DNA of 64,000 bases from CAVTLG01 sp963802635 (lineage in GTDB: Bacteria > Chloroflexota > Ktedonobacteria > Ktedonobacterales > Ktedonobacteraceae), in contig CAWDJJ010000001.1 in the NCBI GenBank assembly GCA_963802635.1, positions 1,364,001-1,428,000 on the forward strand. Reading direction: 5' to 3'. The notes under the pieces were generated by a model. It saw nothing but the letters and a program-made list of their open reading frames with translations. It ran no database searches and was not told the DNA's origin. Positions 16,842-23,579 of this stretch are shown here, one piece after another. The translations under genes and the position numbers were made by a program. Each line of letters begins with the position of its first letter. Position 1 is the stretch's first letter.

Positions 16842-16989
16842 TACCCATAAGCATTCAGAAACGCCACTCTCGTCCCTCTTGGACTGTCAGAAACGAGGCT
16901 GCCGCCTCTAGCCTTCGGCTCATCTGACAGAGAGGAGGTTGCTAGAAATGTGCTGCGGCACATTTCTCATCTGAATGTAAGGTAATATA
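16840..16989 (-). repeat. Dispersed three-way-junction repeat (type A) carrying a nested type B copy
   Basis: Read on the minus strand this is a type A repeat: TATTACCTTACATTCAGA, TGA, the stem AAATGTGC/GCACATTT, TAGCAAC, then GGCGTTTCTGAATGC and a TATGGGTAT-like end. In the loop of its third arm sits a 60-base type B copy (16875-16938) with its own complete fold. It lies between the TetR gene and the exporter operon. Confidence 0.8.
16875..16938 (-). repeat. Dispersed three-way-junction repeat, type B, nested copy
   Basis: On the plus strand the fold is CTGTCAGA/TCTGACAG enclosing GAGGC/GCCTC and AGCC/GGCT. The copy at 56773 has CAGTCAGA/TCTGACTG and GCGGC/GCCGC, so both outer stems change on both sides together. 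The sequence AGAGGAGG follows both copies. Confidence 0.8.
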
Positions 16990-17008
16990 AAATTTTTTAC
17001 TGCGAACT

Positions 17009-17028
17009 AATTAATCGGTCAATCAAAT
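17009..17028. promoter_or_regulatory. Likely TetR operator upstream of the ABC exporter
   Basis: AATTAATCGGTCAATCAAAT lies just before the ribosome site of the ATPase gene and shares the TCAATCAA word with the site in front of the TetR gene. The role is inferred from this similarity and from position. Confidence 0.5.
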
Positions 17029-17039
17029 GGAGATATACT

Positions 17040-17822
17040 ATGATGGATGCCGGGATGGACGCCACAAAAGTACAGGGACCAGAGGTACACGCGCCACCTA
17101 TGGTCGAAATCAAGCACCTTGTCAAGCAGTTTGGCAAACTACGCGCGATTAATGATCTGGATGTGAATATTCACGTTGGTGAGACTTTTGGTCTGATCGG
17201 ACCGAACGGCTGCGGTAAAACGACGCTGATCCGTATGTTGGTTGGGCTGGTGCGGCCTACTAGTGGGAGTATTTGTGTTATGGGTGAGCGTCTACCGAAT
17301 AGGAGAGTGGCAGCACAAATCGGCTACATGACCCAGTCGAGTGCACTCTACCTCGACCTGACTGCGTGGGAAAACCTGCACTTCTTCGCCACTATTTATG
17401 GCCTGCAAGGCAGAAAGCAAGAGCAGAGGATCAAAGAAATGTTAGAGCGTGTCGATCTGGCTGATCGGGCCAAGGATATTGTTGGTAAGTACAGTGGGGG
17501 TATGCGTCAGCGGCTCTCTCTGGCTTGCGCTTTGCTTCATGGTCCCAGGCTGGTGTTACTTGATGAGCCAACTGTCGGCGTTGATCCCGAATTGCGCCGC
17601 TCTTTCTGGGAGTACTTTCATCAGCTTAATCTGGAAGGTGTAACTATTATTGTCTCGACTCACCACCTGGATGAAGCCGCGCGCTGCACGCGCCTGGGCC
17701 TGATGCGTGCTGGCAATTTGCTGGCTGCCAATACACCTGAGGCGCTACTGCGTCAGGCTGGCAAAGAAGATATGGAAGAGGCTTTTCTCTATTTCGCCAA
17801 TCGTGAGGAGGTGCATGGATGA
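17040..17822 (+). CDS. ABC-2 type exporter, ATP-binding subunit
   Basis: A 260-residue ABC ATPase that would power export through the membrane protein encoded next. Walker A is GPNGCGKTTLIRML, the Q-loop lies in YMTQSSALYLDLTAWENL, the signature is YSGGMRQRLSLA, Walker B is RLVLLDEPTVGVD, and the H-loop is VSTHHLDEAARC. The match to drug/antibiotic-type (DrrA/CcmA) ATPases is good; the substrate is unknown. GGAG stands seven bases before ATG 17040; ATG 17043 is also possible. The stop overlaps the permease start by four bases (ATGA), and a TetR gene precedes the pair. Confidence 0.94.
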   Translation: MMDAGMDATKVQGPEVHAPPMVEIKHLVKQFGKLRAINDLDVNIHVGETFGLIGPNGCGKTTLIRMLVGLVRPTSGSICVMGERLPNRRVAAQIGYMTQSSALYLDLTAWENLHFFATIYGLQGRKQEQRIKEMLERVDLADRAKDIVGKYSGGMRQRLSLACALLHGPRLVLLDEPTVGVDPELRRSFWEYFHQLNLEGVTIIVSTHHLDEAARCTRLGLMRAGNLLAANTPEALLRQAGKEDMEEAFLYFANREEVHG

Positions 17823-18964
17823 GTTTCATACGCATTATAGCTCTGGCTGGACGCATTGTACGCCAGGTTCTGCGTGATAAACGCACACTGGCTCTGATCT
17901 TTGTTGTGCCCCTGCTGATTATGACGCTGCTCTCCCTGGTTTTGAATAGTACGAGCAGTGTGCCGACCCTGGCGCTCGTGCGCCCCACTGGTGCAGGTAG
18001 CAATCAGGTTAACACAGTGCTGAATACTCTGCTGCCAGGAACTGATAAACTCAAAATCAGCGCTATCAGCGCTAATCAAGTGAGCAGCACATTAAATAGT
18101 GGTACAGTAGATGCTGCACTGGTCTTTCCGACAAATTTCGCGCAGAAGATCGCTAGCGGACAGCATCCTACCGTCCAGATTGTGCTGGAAGGCTCTGATC
18201 CCACGGTGGCTAGCGCGTTGAGTGACCAGCTTCAGGGCTTGGTGAAGCAACTAAATGTGGCTCTGGCTGCCGCGCAGCATAGGCAGAGTCAGTCATCTTC
18301 GCTAAACAGCCCCAACTTGTTCACGAGCGCAGCTTCGCAGTACCTGCACGGCGGACCACAATATACGCTGACTGACTCGCTGGCTCCGGTCTTTGTGGGC
18401 ATCTTCTCGTTTTTCTTTGTCTTCTTGCTCACCTCGGTCGCTTTCTTACGCGAACGTTCACAGGGTACCATCGAGCGCGTGATGGTCTCACCGCTCGGGC
18501 GCGCCGAACTGGTCTTAGGCTATGTCTGTGGCTTCACGCTCTTTGCCCTGATGCAATCTCTGATAATCCTGCTTTTCGTCATCTTTGTTCTGCGTGTGCA
18601 CTATAGCGGAGATCTGGCTCTGATTTTCCTGATCTCAGCTTTGTTGACCATTGGCAGTGTTAACCTGGGCATTTTTCTTTCGACCTTCGCGCAGAATGAG
18701 TTTCAAATCATTCAGTTTATCCCATTTGTCTTCGGAGTACAGATACTGCTCTCCGGTATTTTCTGGCCGATAGCGCAATTGCCCGGCGTTCTGCGTCCAT
18801 TTGCTTACATTTTGCCTCTGACTTATGCCAACGAGGCGTTACGCGATGTGATGCTGAAAGATGCTGCTGTGGGCACAATCGCCTCCGATCTGATAGCTCT
18901 ATTGCTCTTTGCACTGGTGATGATTGGACTGAGTTCGCTCGTCATACGCAAGCAGATGGCTTGA
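17819..18964 (+). CDS. ABC-2 type exporter, membrane subunit
   Basis: A 381-residue ABC-2 permease. One transmembrane helix near residues 22-45 (LALIFVVPLLIMTLLSLVL) is followed by a large extracytoplasmic domain of about 150 residues and then five more helices from about residue 190. The family motif region FLRERSQGTIERVMVSPLGRAELVLGY lies between helices 2 and 3. The closing hydrophobic segment near FALVMIGLSSLVIRKQMA ends the protein. It is translationally coupled to the ATPase gene and should form the pore of the same exporter, probably of a hydrophobic drug or lipid-like compound; the substrate is inference. Confidence 0.93.
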   Translation: MSFIRIIALAGRIVRQVLRDKRTLALIFVVPLLIMTLLSLVLNSTSSVPTLALVRPTGAGSNQVNTVLNTLLPGTDKLKISAISANQVSSTLNSGTVDAALVFPTNFAQKIASGQHPTVQIVLEGSDPTVASALSDQLQGLVKQLNVALAAAQHRQSQSSSLNSPNLFTSAASQYLHGGPQYTLTDSLAPVFVGIFSFFFVFLLTSVAFLRERSQGTIERVMVSPLGRAELVLGYVCGFTLFALMQSLIILLFVIFVLRVHYSGDLALIFLISALLTIGSVNLGIFLSTFAQNEFQIIQFIPFVFGVQILLSGIFWPIAQLPGVLRPFAYILPLTYANEALRDVMLKDAAVGTIASDLIALLLFALVMIGLSSLVIRKQMA

Positions 18965-18987
18965 TATTGCCTTTTACCCACAGGAGT

Positions 18988-19030
18988 GCAGAGGGCGGTA
19001 GCCCTTTGCCGGGGATCGGGGTGTCCCCGA
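18988..19030 (+). terminator. Double hairpin after the exporter operon
   Basis: GCAGAGGGC/GCCCTTTGC (18988-19009, with one G-T pair) is followed at once by TCGGGG/CCCCGA (19016-19030). It lies between the convergent exporter and zinc-ribbon genes. GATATTGCCTT just upstream resembles the start of a dispersed repeat. Confidence 0.6.
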
Positions 19031-19038
19031 AATACTTC

Positions 19039-19665
19039 TTATGCGTGCGCGTTTTGTTGGATGACAAACAATATTACTGCTGTGAGGATGAAGAGCAACC
19101 CGATCAAGATAATGATCATGGCTGCAACTCGTCCCTTTGAATTGGCGGAGGCTGCTTGCTGCTGTTGCTGTCCATATGGGCCGGGCATTTGCTGATAGCC
19201 GGTGTTCACCTGTGATGTCATGCCGGGATAGGACATGCCTTGTGTCGGGTAAACACCACCGCCGCCCAATTGTTGATTGTAATCGGGATAGGCTGTCGGC
19301 ATGGTAGGATTAGGATATGCGCTTTGCGGTGGGTAGCCAGCATAAGAGGCCGGACCGGCGCTCTGCTGTGTAGGGGAGCCGGTGCGATAGTCAGGTGCCT
19401 CGACTCTGCGTGTTGCTTCGGAGCCTGCCGATTGCGCATCATATGTACTCCCCCCATCAGGACGAAGTACTAATGGGGGCTGATTGCTCGGTGGTGGTAG
19501 CGGTGGCTGGTTGCGCGCAATCAGCGAAGGTGATGCCACAGTTGGGTCGTCCTGGTGCAGATCTTCCTTTGTCCCTACGTCTGTGGGGTCTACTGCTGCG
19601 CCGCAGCGGGGACAGCGTGTACTGCCAGGGGCCAATTGCATACCACATTGACCACAGAAAATCAT
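19039..19665 (-). CDS. Zinc-ribbon protein with Pro/Gln/Tyr-rich linker and C-terminal membrane helix
   Basis: A 208-residue tail-anchored protein. The N-terminus is a double-knuckle zinc ribbon (CGQCG and CPRCG within the first 25 residues). A disordered stretch of about 140 residues rich in Pro, Gln, Tyr and Gly follows (repeated YP, PPQ and GGGG words). A single hydrophobic helix close to the end (VAAMIIILIGLLFILTAVILFV) anchors it. This zinc_ribbon_2-plus-transmembrane layout is common in Chloroflexota and actinobacteria; the function is unknown. The zinc ribbon and linker are expected on the cytoplasmic side by analogy with tail-anchored proteins. Confidence 0.88.
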   Translation of the reverse strand: MIFCGQCGMQLAPGSTRCPRCGAAVDPTDVGTKEDLHQDDPTVASPSLIARNQPPLPPPSNQPPLVLRPDGGSTYDAQSAGSEATRRVEAPDYRTGSPTQQSAGPASYAGYPPQSAYPNPTMPTAYPDYNQQLGGGGVYPTQGMSYPGMTSQVNTGYQQMPGPYGQQQQQAASANSKGRVAAMIIILIGLLFILTAVILFVIQQNAHA

Positions 19666-19749
19666 AGCTTCTGTTTTCCTTTGCGTGTGAAAACGTACTC
19701 AACGCAACATGTATAGCAGAAAGCAGCAAGCGTGTCAAGCATCTTTTGG

Positions 19750-19848
19750 CTGGCTGGATAAGCGGCCAGTTAGCCATGTAGGACTTCGTACAAGCTGAGC
19801 AGGGACTGCTTTTCCAATAACTGCTGACGGCGATCACTGCTCAAGGGC
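19750..19848 (-). mobile_element. Relic of an ISAs1-family transposase gene
   Basis: On the minus strand about 63 bases, from CCTTGAGCAGTGATCG to TTGTACGAAGT, match the start of the transposase gene at 52035-52100 with one or two differences. They join directly to about 30 bases (ACTGGCCGCTTATCCAGC) that match its interior near 52808. Roughly 700 bases between the two parts are missing. It is a dead, internally deleted fragment of the same IS type. It lies immediately upstream of the leader of the repeat-protein cluster. Confidence 0.85.
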
Positions 19849-19854
19849 AGAGCA

Positions 19855-20073
19855 AAAACTGTCCCTTTCGCGGGATAGCAAAAATTGTGCTTACCAAGTA
19901 AATTATAATGGAACATACTATTTGCGTAAATACAGCATCCACTTTCTAAGTATCAGAGTGCGGGAGAACGGGAAAAGTAGAGAGAATAGGCAGAGTATTC
20001 ACATGTAATGTAATATATTAGCGTGTTCTCTGTAAAAGTACCCTTTTTATCTGAAAATTATGGAAAGGATAGT
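19855..20073 (+). promoter_or_regulatory. Shared leader, copy 1, of the repeat-protein cluster
   Basis: This 5' region resembles the ones before the next two paralogues. Common blocks are AAA-GTCCCTT-GCGGGATAG-AAAAA (copies 1 and 2), CAGAG followed by a GAGA-AC-GGAA block, an AGAGAATA-GCAG-GT-TTCACA block, and TTTTTATCTG-AAAT-TATGGAAAGGATAG directly before the start (copies 1 and 3). It probably holds a common promoter and ribosome site. Confidence 0.65.
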
Positions 20074-21444
20074 ATGCTGATGCCAAAGACAATGTGGAAC
20101 TCCTGGGGTACCCAAGCATATGGACAGTGCAAACACGGATATGAAGTGCACGAAAAGCATGAAAATGCAGCGGCTGAGCAAACAGAGATCAGTTATCGTG
20201 ATTTGAGTCGCATTGGTATGGGCCAAGATCTGAAACCAGTACAACAAGCAGATCAGCAACCTCAACAACCGTTCACCAGAGAAAGAAAGCCTCTTAAGCA
20301 GTATGAGCAAATACCACAAACACTTCTCAACCACGCTGGGCGCGCTTTCGCAGAACGTCAAGGATATACAAATTTTGCTGAAAATGTACATGATCCAGAA
20401 TACCATCGCATAATGGAGCGTACAGGCAGTATGTCACTTGCAACATCACAGGACAGAGCACGAGTATGGCAAATGCTCAGAGAATTCTTCACGCGAGTTA
20501 GAAAAGTTTCCCCGGAAGTTGTGCAAGACTATCATTCAACAGCTTGTTTCCAAATGAAAGACCGTATACTAAATTTTACACAAAATAAACCTTTCGAGGA
20601 ACAATGGCAAGTCCACCGGGAATTCATTAAGCGTGTTCGAGGCTTTTTCCCTAAATTGCTGGAAAATTGTACTAAAGATATCTATACTACAGAAAGAGAA
20701 CGCGTGCTAACTTTTACGCAAGAGAAGCCTTTTAGGGAACAATGGGCAATACACCAGGAATTCCTTGAACATATTGAACATATTGTCCTAAGAGATCCCT
20801 CACAAGCTCTGCCAGAATATGACCAACACGCCGAATCTCTCTATCTCGTAGAAAGAACTCGCGTAACACTTAGTGTGCAGGATAGGCCCGAAAGTGAACG
20901 GTGGGGATGCTATCAAGGATTCCTCGTGCATATCAAAGACGTTGCTCCAGAACATCTACCAACACATTTTCAAGCAATCGTTAACACAGAAATAGCCAAC
21001 ATACCAGAGGATGCAGATAGTACTGAGCGAGAGCAAAGATTAAATGCAATAAGGGCATATGCCGTTCAGACATCTCTCATGCTAGGGTACGGTGCTGGCT
21101 ATGCCTCTGGATACAATTCTTGGTACAATTTCGGGTACAACAGTGACTCTGGGAATAACAACGGAAACGGCTCTGGATACAGCAGTGACTCTGGGGACAA
21201 CAGCGGAAACAACTCTGGATACGGCAGTGACTCTGGGGACAGCGGATACAGCTCTGGGAATAACAGCGAGTACCGCAATCCGTACAACAGCTCTGGATAC
21301 AGCAGTGACTCTGGGGACAACAGCGGAAACAACTCTGGATACGGCAGTGACTCTGGGGACAGCGGATACAGCTCTGGGAATAACAGCGAGTACCGCAATC
21401 CGTACAACAGCTCTGGATACAGCAGTGACTCTGGGGACTGGTAA
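20074..21444 (+). CDS. Repeat protein 1: 46-residue helical repeats with Ser/Gly-rich tail, unknown function
   Basis: A 456-residue protein I do not recognise. Residues from about 115 to 310 hold at least three units of a helical repeat of about 46 residues, e.g. RILNFTQNKPFEEQWQVHRE followed by FIKRVRGFFPKLLENCTKDI. Conserved positions are TQ-KP, EQW-IHQEFL-HI, a Pro, and a Tyr/Cys near the end. The last 120 residues are a low-complexity Ser/Gly/Asp/Asn/Tyr tail encoded by a perfect 120-base tandem duplication. There is no signal peptide or membrane helix. ATG 20074 has AAAGGAT upstream. Two paralogues follow in tandem. The gene is AT-richer than the housekeeping genes, suggesting acquisition. 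Confidence 0.8.
   Translation: MLMPKTMWNSWGTQAYGQCKHGYEVHEKHENAAAEQTEISYRDLSRIGMGQDLKPVQQADQQPQQPFTRERKPLKQYEQIPQTLLNHAGRAFAERQGYTNFAENVHDPEYHRIMERTGSMSLATSQDRARVWQMLREFFTRVRKVSPEVVQDYHSTACFQMKDRILNFTQNKPFEEQWQVHREFIKRVRGFFPKLLENCTKDIYTTERERVLTFTQEKPFREQWAIHQEFLEHIEHIVLRDPSQALPEYDQHAESLYLVERTRVTLSVQDRPESERWGCYQGFLVHIKDVAPEHLPTHFQAIVNTEIANIPEDADSTEREQRLNAIRAYAVQTSLMLGYGAGYASGYNSWYNFGYNSDSGNNNGNGSGYSSDSGDNSGNNSGYGSDSGDSGYSSGNNSEYRNPYNSSGYSSDSGDNSGNNSGYGSDSGDSGYSSGNNSEYRNPYNSSGYSSDSGDW
21171..21438 (+). repeat. Perfect 120-bp tandem repeat, 2.2 copies, in coding sequence
   Basis: Bases 21181-21300 and 21301-21420 are identical, and the next 18 bases begin a third copy. The unit encodes 40 residues (GYSSDSGDNSGNNSGYGSDS, then GDSGYSSGNNSEYRNPYNSS). 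As it is a multiple of three, gain or loss of copies keeps the frame. Shorter, diverged units (21130-21180) precede it. Confidence 0.97.
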
Positions 21445-21493
21445 CGGAGCATAAGACTGCCCTGCAAATACTGAATGAAGCGTTGAGCATGCA

Positions 21494-21701
21494 AAAAAAG
21501 TCCCTTCTGCGGGATAGAAAAAAAGTTTTTATCGAGTAAAATTGAGAAGAATATATTGCTTGAGGAAATAACGCATCTGACTTTTGATCATCAGAGCGAA
21601 GAGAGAACAGGAAGAACAGAGAAAATACGCAGTGTGTTCACATGCATGCGTGTGTTAAAACTCATTCTGTGATCTGTAAAGACAGAAAGGGTACCATCTT
21701 T
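21494..21701 (+). promoter_or_regulatory. Shared leader, copy 2, of the repeat-protein cluster
   Basis: It matches copy 1 in AGTCCCTTCTGCGGGATAG, CATCAGAGCGAAGAGAGAAC, an AGAGAAAATACGCAGTGTG block and TTCACATG. It differs near the ribosome site, where AGAAAGGGTACC replaces GGAAAGGATAG. Confidence 0.6.
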
Positions 21702-22070
21702 ATGGAGAGATTCGCGCACTGGGGCCACGGAGGACATGAGGGGACCGAGACTCAGCATCATGGGCAGCCTGAGCAACCGAGGCTGAGTTGGCGTGACTTC
21801 GAGTTCTTGTACAGGCATAACAGTCGGGTAGCTCAAGACAATTCAGGTCAGGCTACTGGAGGAGATGTCGTACCAAATCAGCAGGTACAAACATATGAGC
21901 AAGAATATGCATCTCACCAGCGAAACTGGCGAACAAACGCAGCAACTCTCCAAGGCATGAGAGATATTTTCGGAGGAAATGTGTCAGGGTACATGCTTTT
22001 TGCTGGGCAGAGGCATGATTACGAAAAAGATGTCTTATTCCTTACGACAGGAAAGAGGGATATTAGTTGA
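21702..22070 (+). CDS. Repeat protein 2: short paralogue lacking the helical repeats
   Basis: A 122-residue paralogue that matches only the N-terminal region of its neighbour at 22347: QPEQPRLSWRDFEFLYRH aligns with QPEQPQLSLHDLRLLSRS, and YEQEYASHQRNWRTNAATL with NHQEYISQQEKWLANQRKL. The reading frame ends (GKRDIS) where the third paralogue begins its helical repeats. I found no continuation in the other frames, so it is either a truncated remnant or a naturally short member. The start ATG 21702 follows GAAAGGG at moderate spacing. The intact leader suggests that it may still be expressed. Confidence 0.6.
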   Translation: MERFAHWGHGGHEGTETQHHGQPEQPRLSWRDFEFLYRHNSRVAQDNSGQATGGDVVPNQQVQTYEQEYASHQRNWRTNAATLQGMRDIFGGNVSGYMLFAGQRHDYEKDVLFLTTGKRDIS

Positions 22071-22226
22071 TATGATCTATCATTACCCAGGATAGCGGCC
22101 CTACATACAGTAAGACAGAGGAGCAGAACGATATCCAGGAGAAGGTGCAGAGTATGTACATCAACTCATATGCCAGAGTTCTGCAGGGACATGCGAGAAA
22201 TTTTCTAATTTTTGAGCGCAGGAGCG

Positions 22227-22346
22227 AGCCACGAGAAAACAGGAAGAGCAAAGAGAATACGTAAGGTCTTCACAATGCTGTGTGCGTATTAACGCTTTTC
22301 TATCAAAGGTAATATTTTTATCTGTAAATATGGAAAGGATAGCGTT
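22227..22346 (+). promoter_or_regulatory. Shared leader, copy 3, of the repeat-protein cluster
   Basis: ACAGGAAGAGCAAAGAGAATACG, TCTTCACA, TGTGCGTATTAACGC and TTTTTATCTGTAAATATGGAAAGGATAG correspond to blocks in the leaders of the two upstream paralogues. The last block is nearly identical to copy 1, including the ribosome site. The segment 22071-22226 between gene 2 and this leader holds nothing that I can name. Confidence 0.6.
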
Positions 22347-23216
22347 ATGTCAGATGTGACTGGGCACTCAGAGAGCCATGAAGCTGTCGAAGTCCGTTCT
22401 CTACAGCCTGAGCAACCACAGCTGAGTCTTCATGACCTGCGACTCCTGAGTCGTTCCGAACATCGGAAAGTACTTAAACAATCTTCAGAGATGCACAATG
22501 GAGAAGATTTCGCGCTAAATCATCAAGAATATATATCTCAGCAGGAGAAATGGCTAGCAAATCAAAGAAAACTCAGATCTCTTGGAGCGACGCTCAAAGG
22601 CAATATGAAAATATACGAATCTATTGCTAGACCTACCCATAACGAAGAAAGAGATGCTTTATTAGGTATGACAGCAAAGATGCCTGTTAAGATCTTAAGG
22701 GACAGTGTACAACAATGGCGAATGCATCAACGATTCCTTGAGCACGTTAGCGATACTTCTCCAGCAATACTGTCAGAATATACTAAGGATATACATGACG
22801 TAGAGGTAGATTGCATACTGCATGCTACACAAAATATGCCTCTTAAGGAACAATGGGAAATACACCAAGAGTTCCTCGACCACATTGCAAGCGTTGCTCC
22901 AGACCTTTTGTCGGAGTATGCTGAACATATATGTAGCTGCGAAAGAGATCGCACACTGCGTAGTACACTACAGGAAAATAGAGAGGGGGAATTGGAAATA
23001 CTCAAGCAATTCCTCGACCGTGTTAAAGTCCTTGTCCCAGAACTTCTGGAAGGATATACTCGCTATGTGCTTGATGTACAAGGAGGTCGCACGATGTCTC
23101 GTGCACGCGAGAAGCCTGAAACTGAGCAACGAGCCGCGTATGAAGGCTTCCTCACGCATGTTAGAACTTATTATCCAAAATTTGAGCAAGAAATGCTCAA
23201 TCGATATCGACTGTAG
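22347..23216 (+). CDS. Repeat protein 3: 46-residue helical repeats, unknown function
   Basis: A 289-residue paralogue of the protein at 20074. The N-terminal quarter is polar (QPEQPQLSLHDLRLLSR, then NHQEYISQQEKW). From about residue 100 to the end there are four units of the 46-residue helical repeat; the clearest is CILHATQNMPLKEQWEIHQE plus FLDHIASVAPDLLSEYAEHI, and the next begins RTLRSTLQENREGELEILKQ. It has no Ser/Gly tail, signal peptide or membrane helix. ATG 22347 follows GGAAAGGATAG. The repeat pattern suggests a curved helical scaffold for protein contacts; this is inference. Confidence 0.8.
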   Translation: MSDVTGHSESHEAVEVRSLQPEQPQLSLHDLRLLSRSEHRKVLKQSSEMHNGEDFALNHQEYISQQEKWLANQRKLRSLGATLKGNMKIYESIARPTHNEERDALLGMTAKMPVKILRDSVQQWRMHQRFLEHVSDTSPAILSEYTKDIHDVEVDCILHATQNMPLKEQWEIHQEFLDHIASVAPDLLSEYAEHICSCERDRTLRSTLQENREGELEILKQFLDRVKVLVPELLEGYTRYVLDVQGGRTMSRAREKPETEQRAAYEGFLTHVRTYYPKFEQEMLNRYRL

Positions 23217-23579
23217 AACAAGCGCGTTCACTAGTGAATTTTATCTGGTAAGAGCTATACACTACGAAACATCTGTAAAAAGCTCCACGATTTCAAGTCG
23301 CGTTCGAGGTGGAAGCGCAACAGACCTTGCATTGCAGTCTCGATTTCCATCAAGAGGCGAGTATCCAGGCGTAAACGTGGTACCTGCCCCCAGTCGGAGC
23401 GCTGCAACAGTCTGACGACGCATTAGCGCTCGCGACAAGTAGAAAAGATGAAGTGTATGGGCAACCAACAACATCAATTGTGATGTCTGTTCCTCTGGCA
23501 AGACGTATTCTTGAGCAAGAACCACCATACTCGAACGAAGAAGATCGTGCATCTCCTACAGACTGAGCATTGTCTCTGA
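23217..23579. other. Gap with possible decayed coding sequence
   Basis: About 360 bases follow the repeat-protein cluster. A plus-strand frame at 23275-23565 reads like eroded protein (FQVAFEVEAQQTLHCSLDFH, a stop, then later VPLARRILEQEPPYSNEEDR). A minus-strand frame of 96 codons covers the same bases but has no proper ribosome spacing. I cannot choose between a remnant and chance open frames. Confidence 0.3.

Noticed and set aside
21077..21494. Long minus-strand frames opposite the Ser/Gly tail
   Set aside because: They are mirror readings of the 120-bp tandem repeat; the plus-strand gene has the ribosome site and paralogues.
23262..23552. Minus-strand 96-codon gene
   Set aside because: The purine-rich motif touches the start codon with no spacing, and the opposite strand reads equally well as decayed coding sequence.
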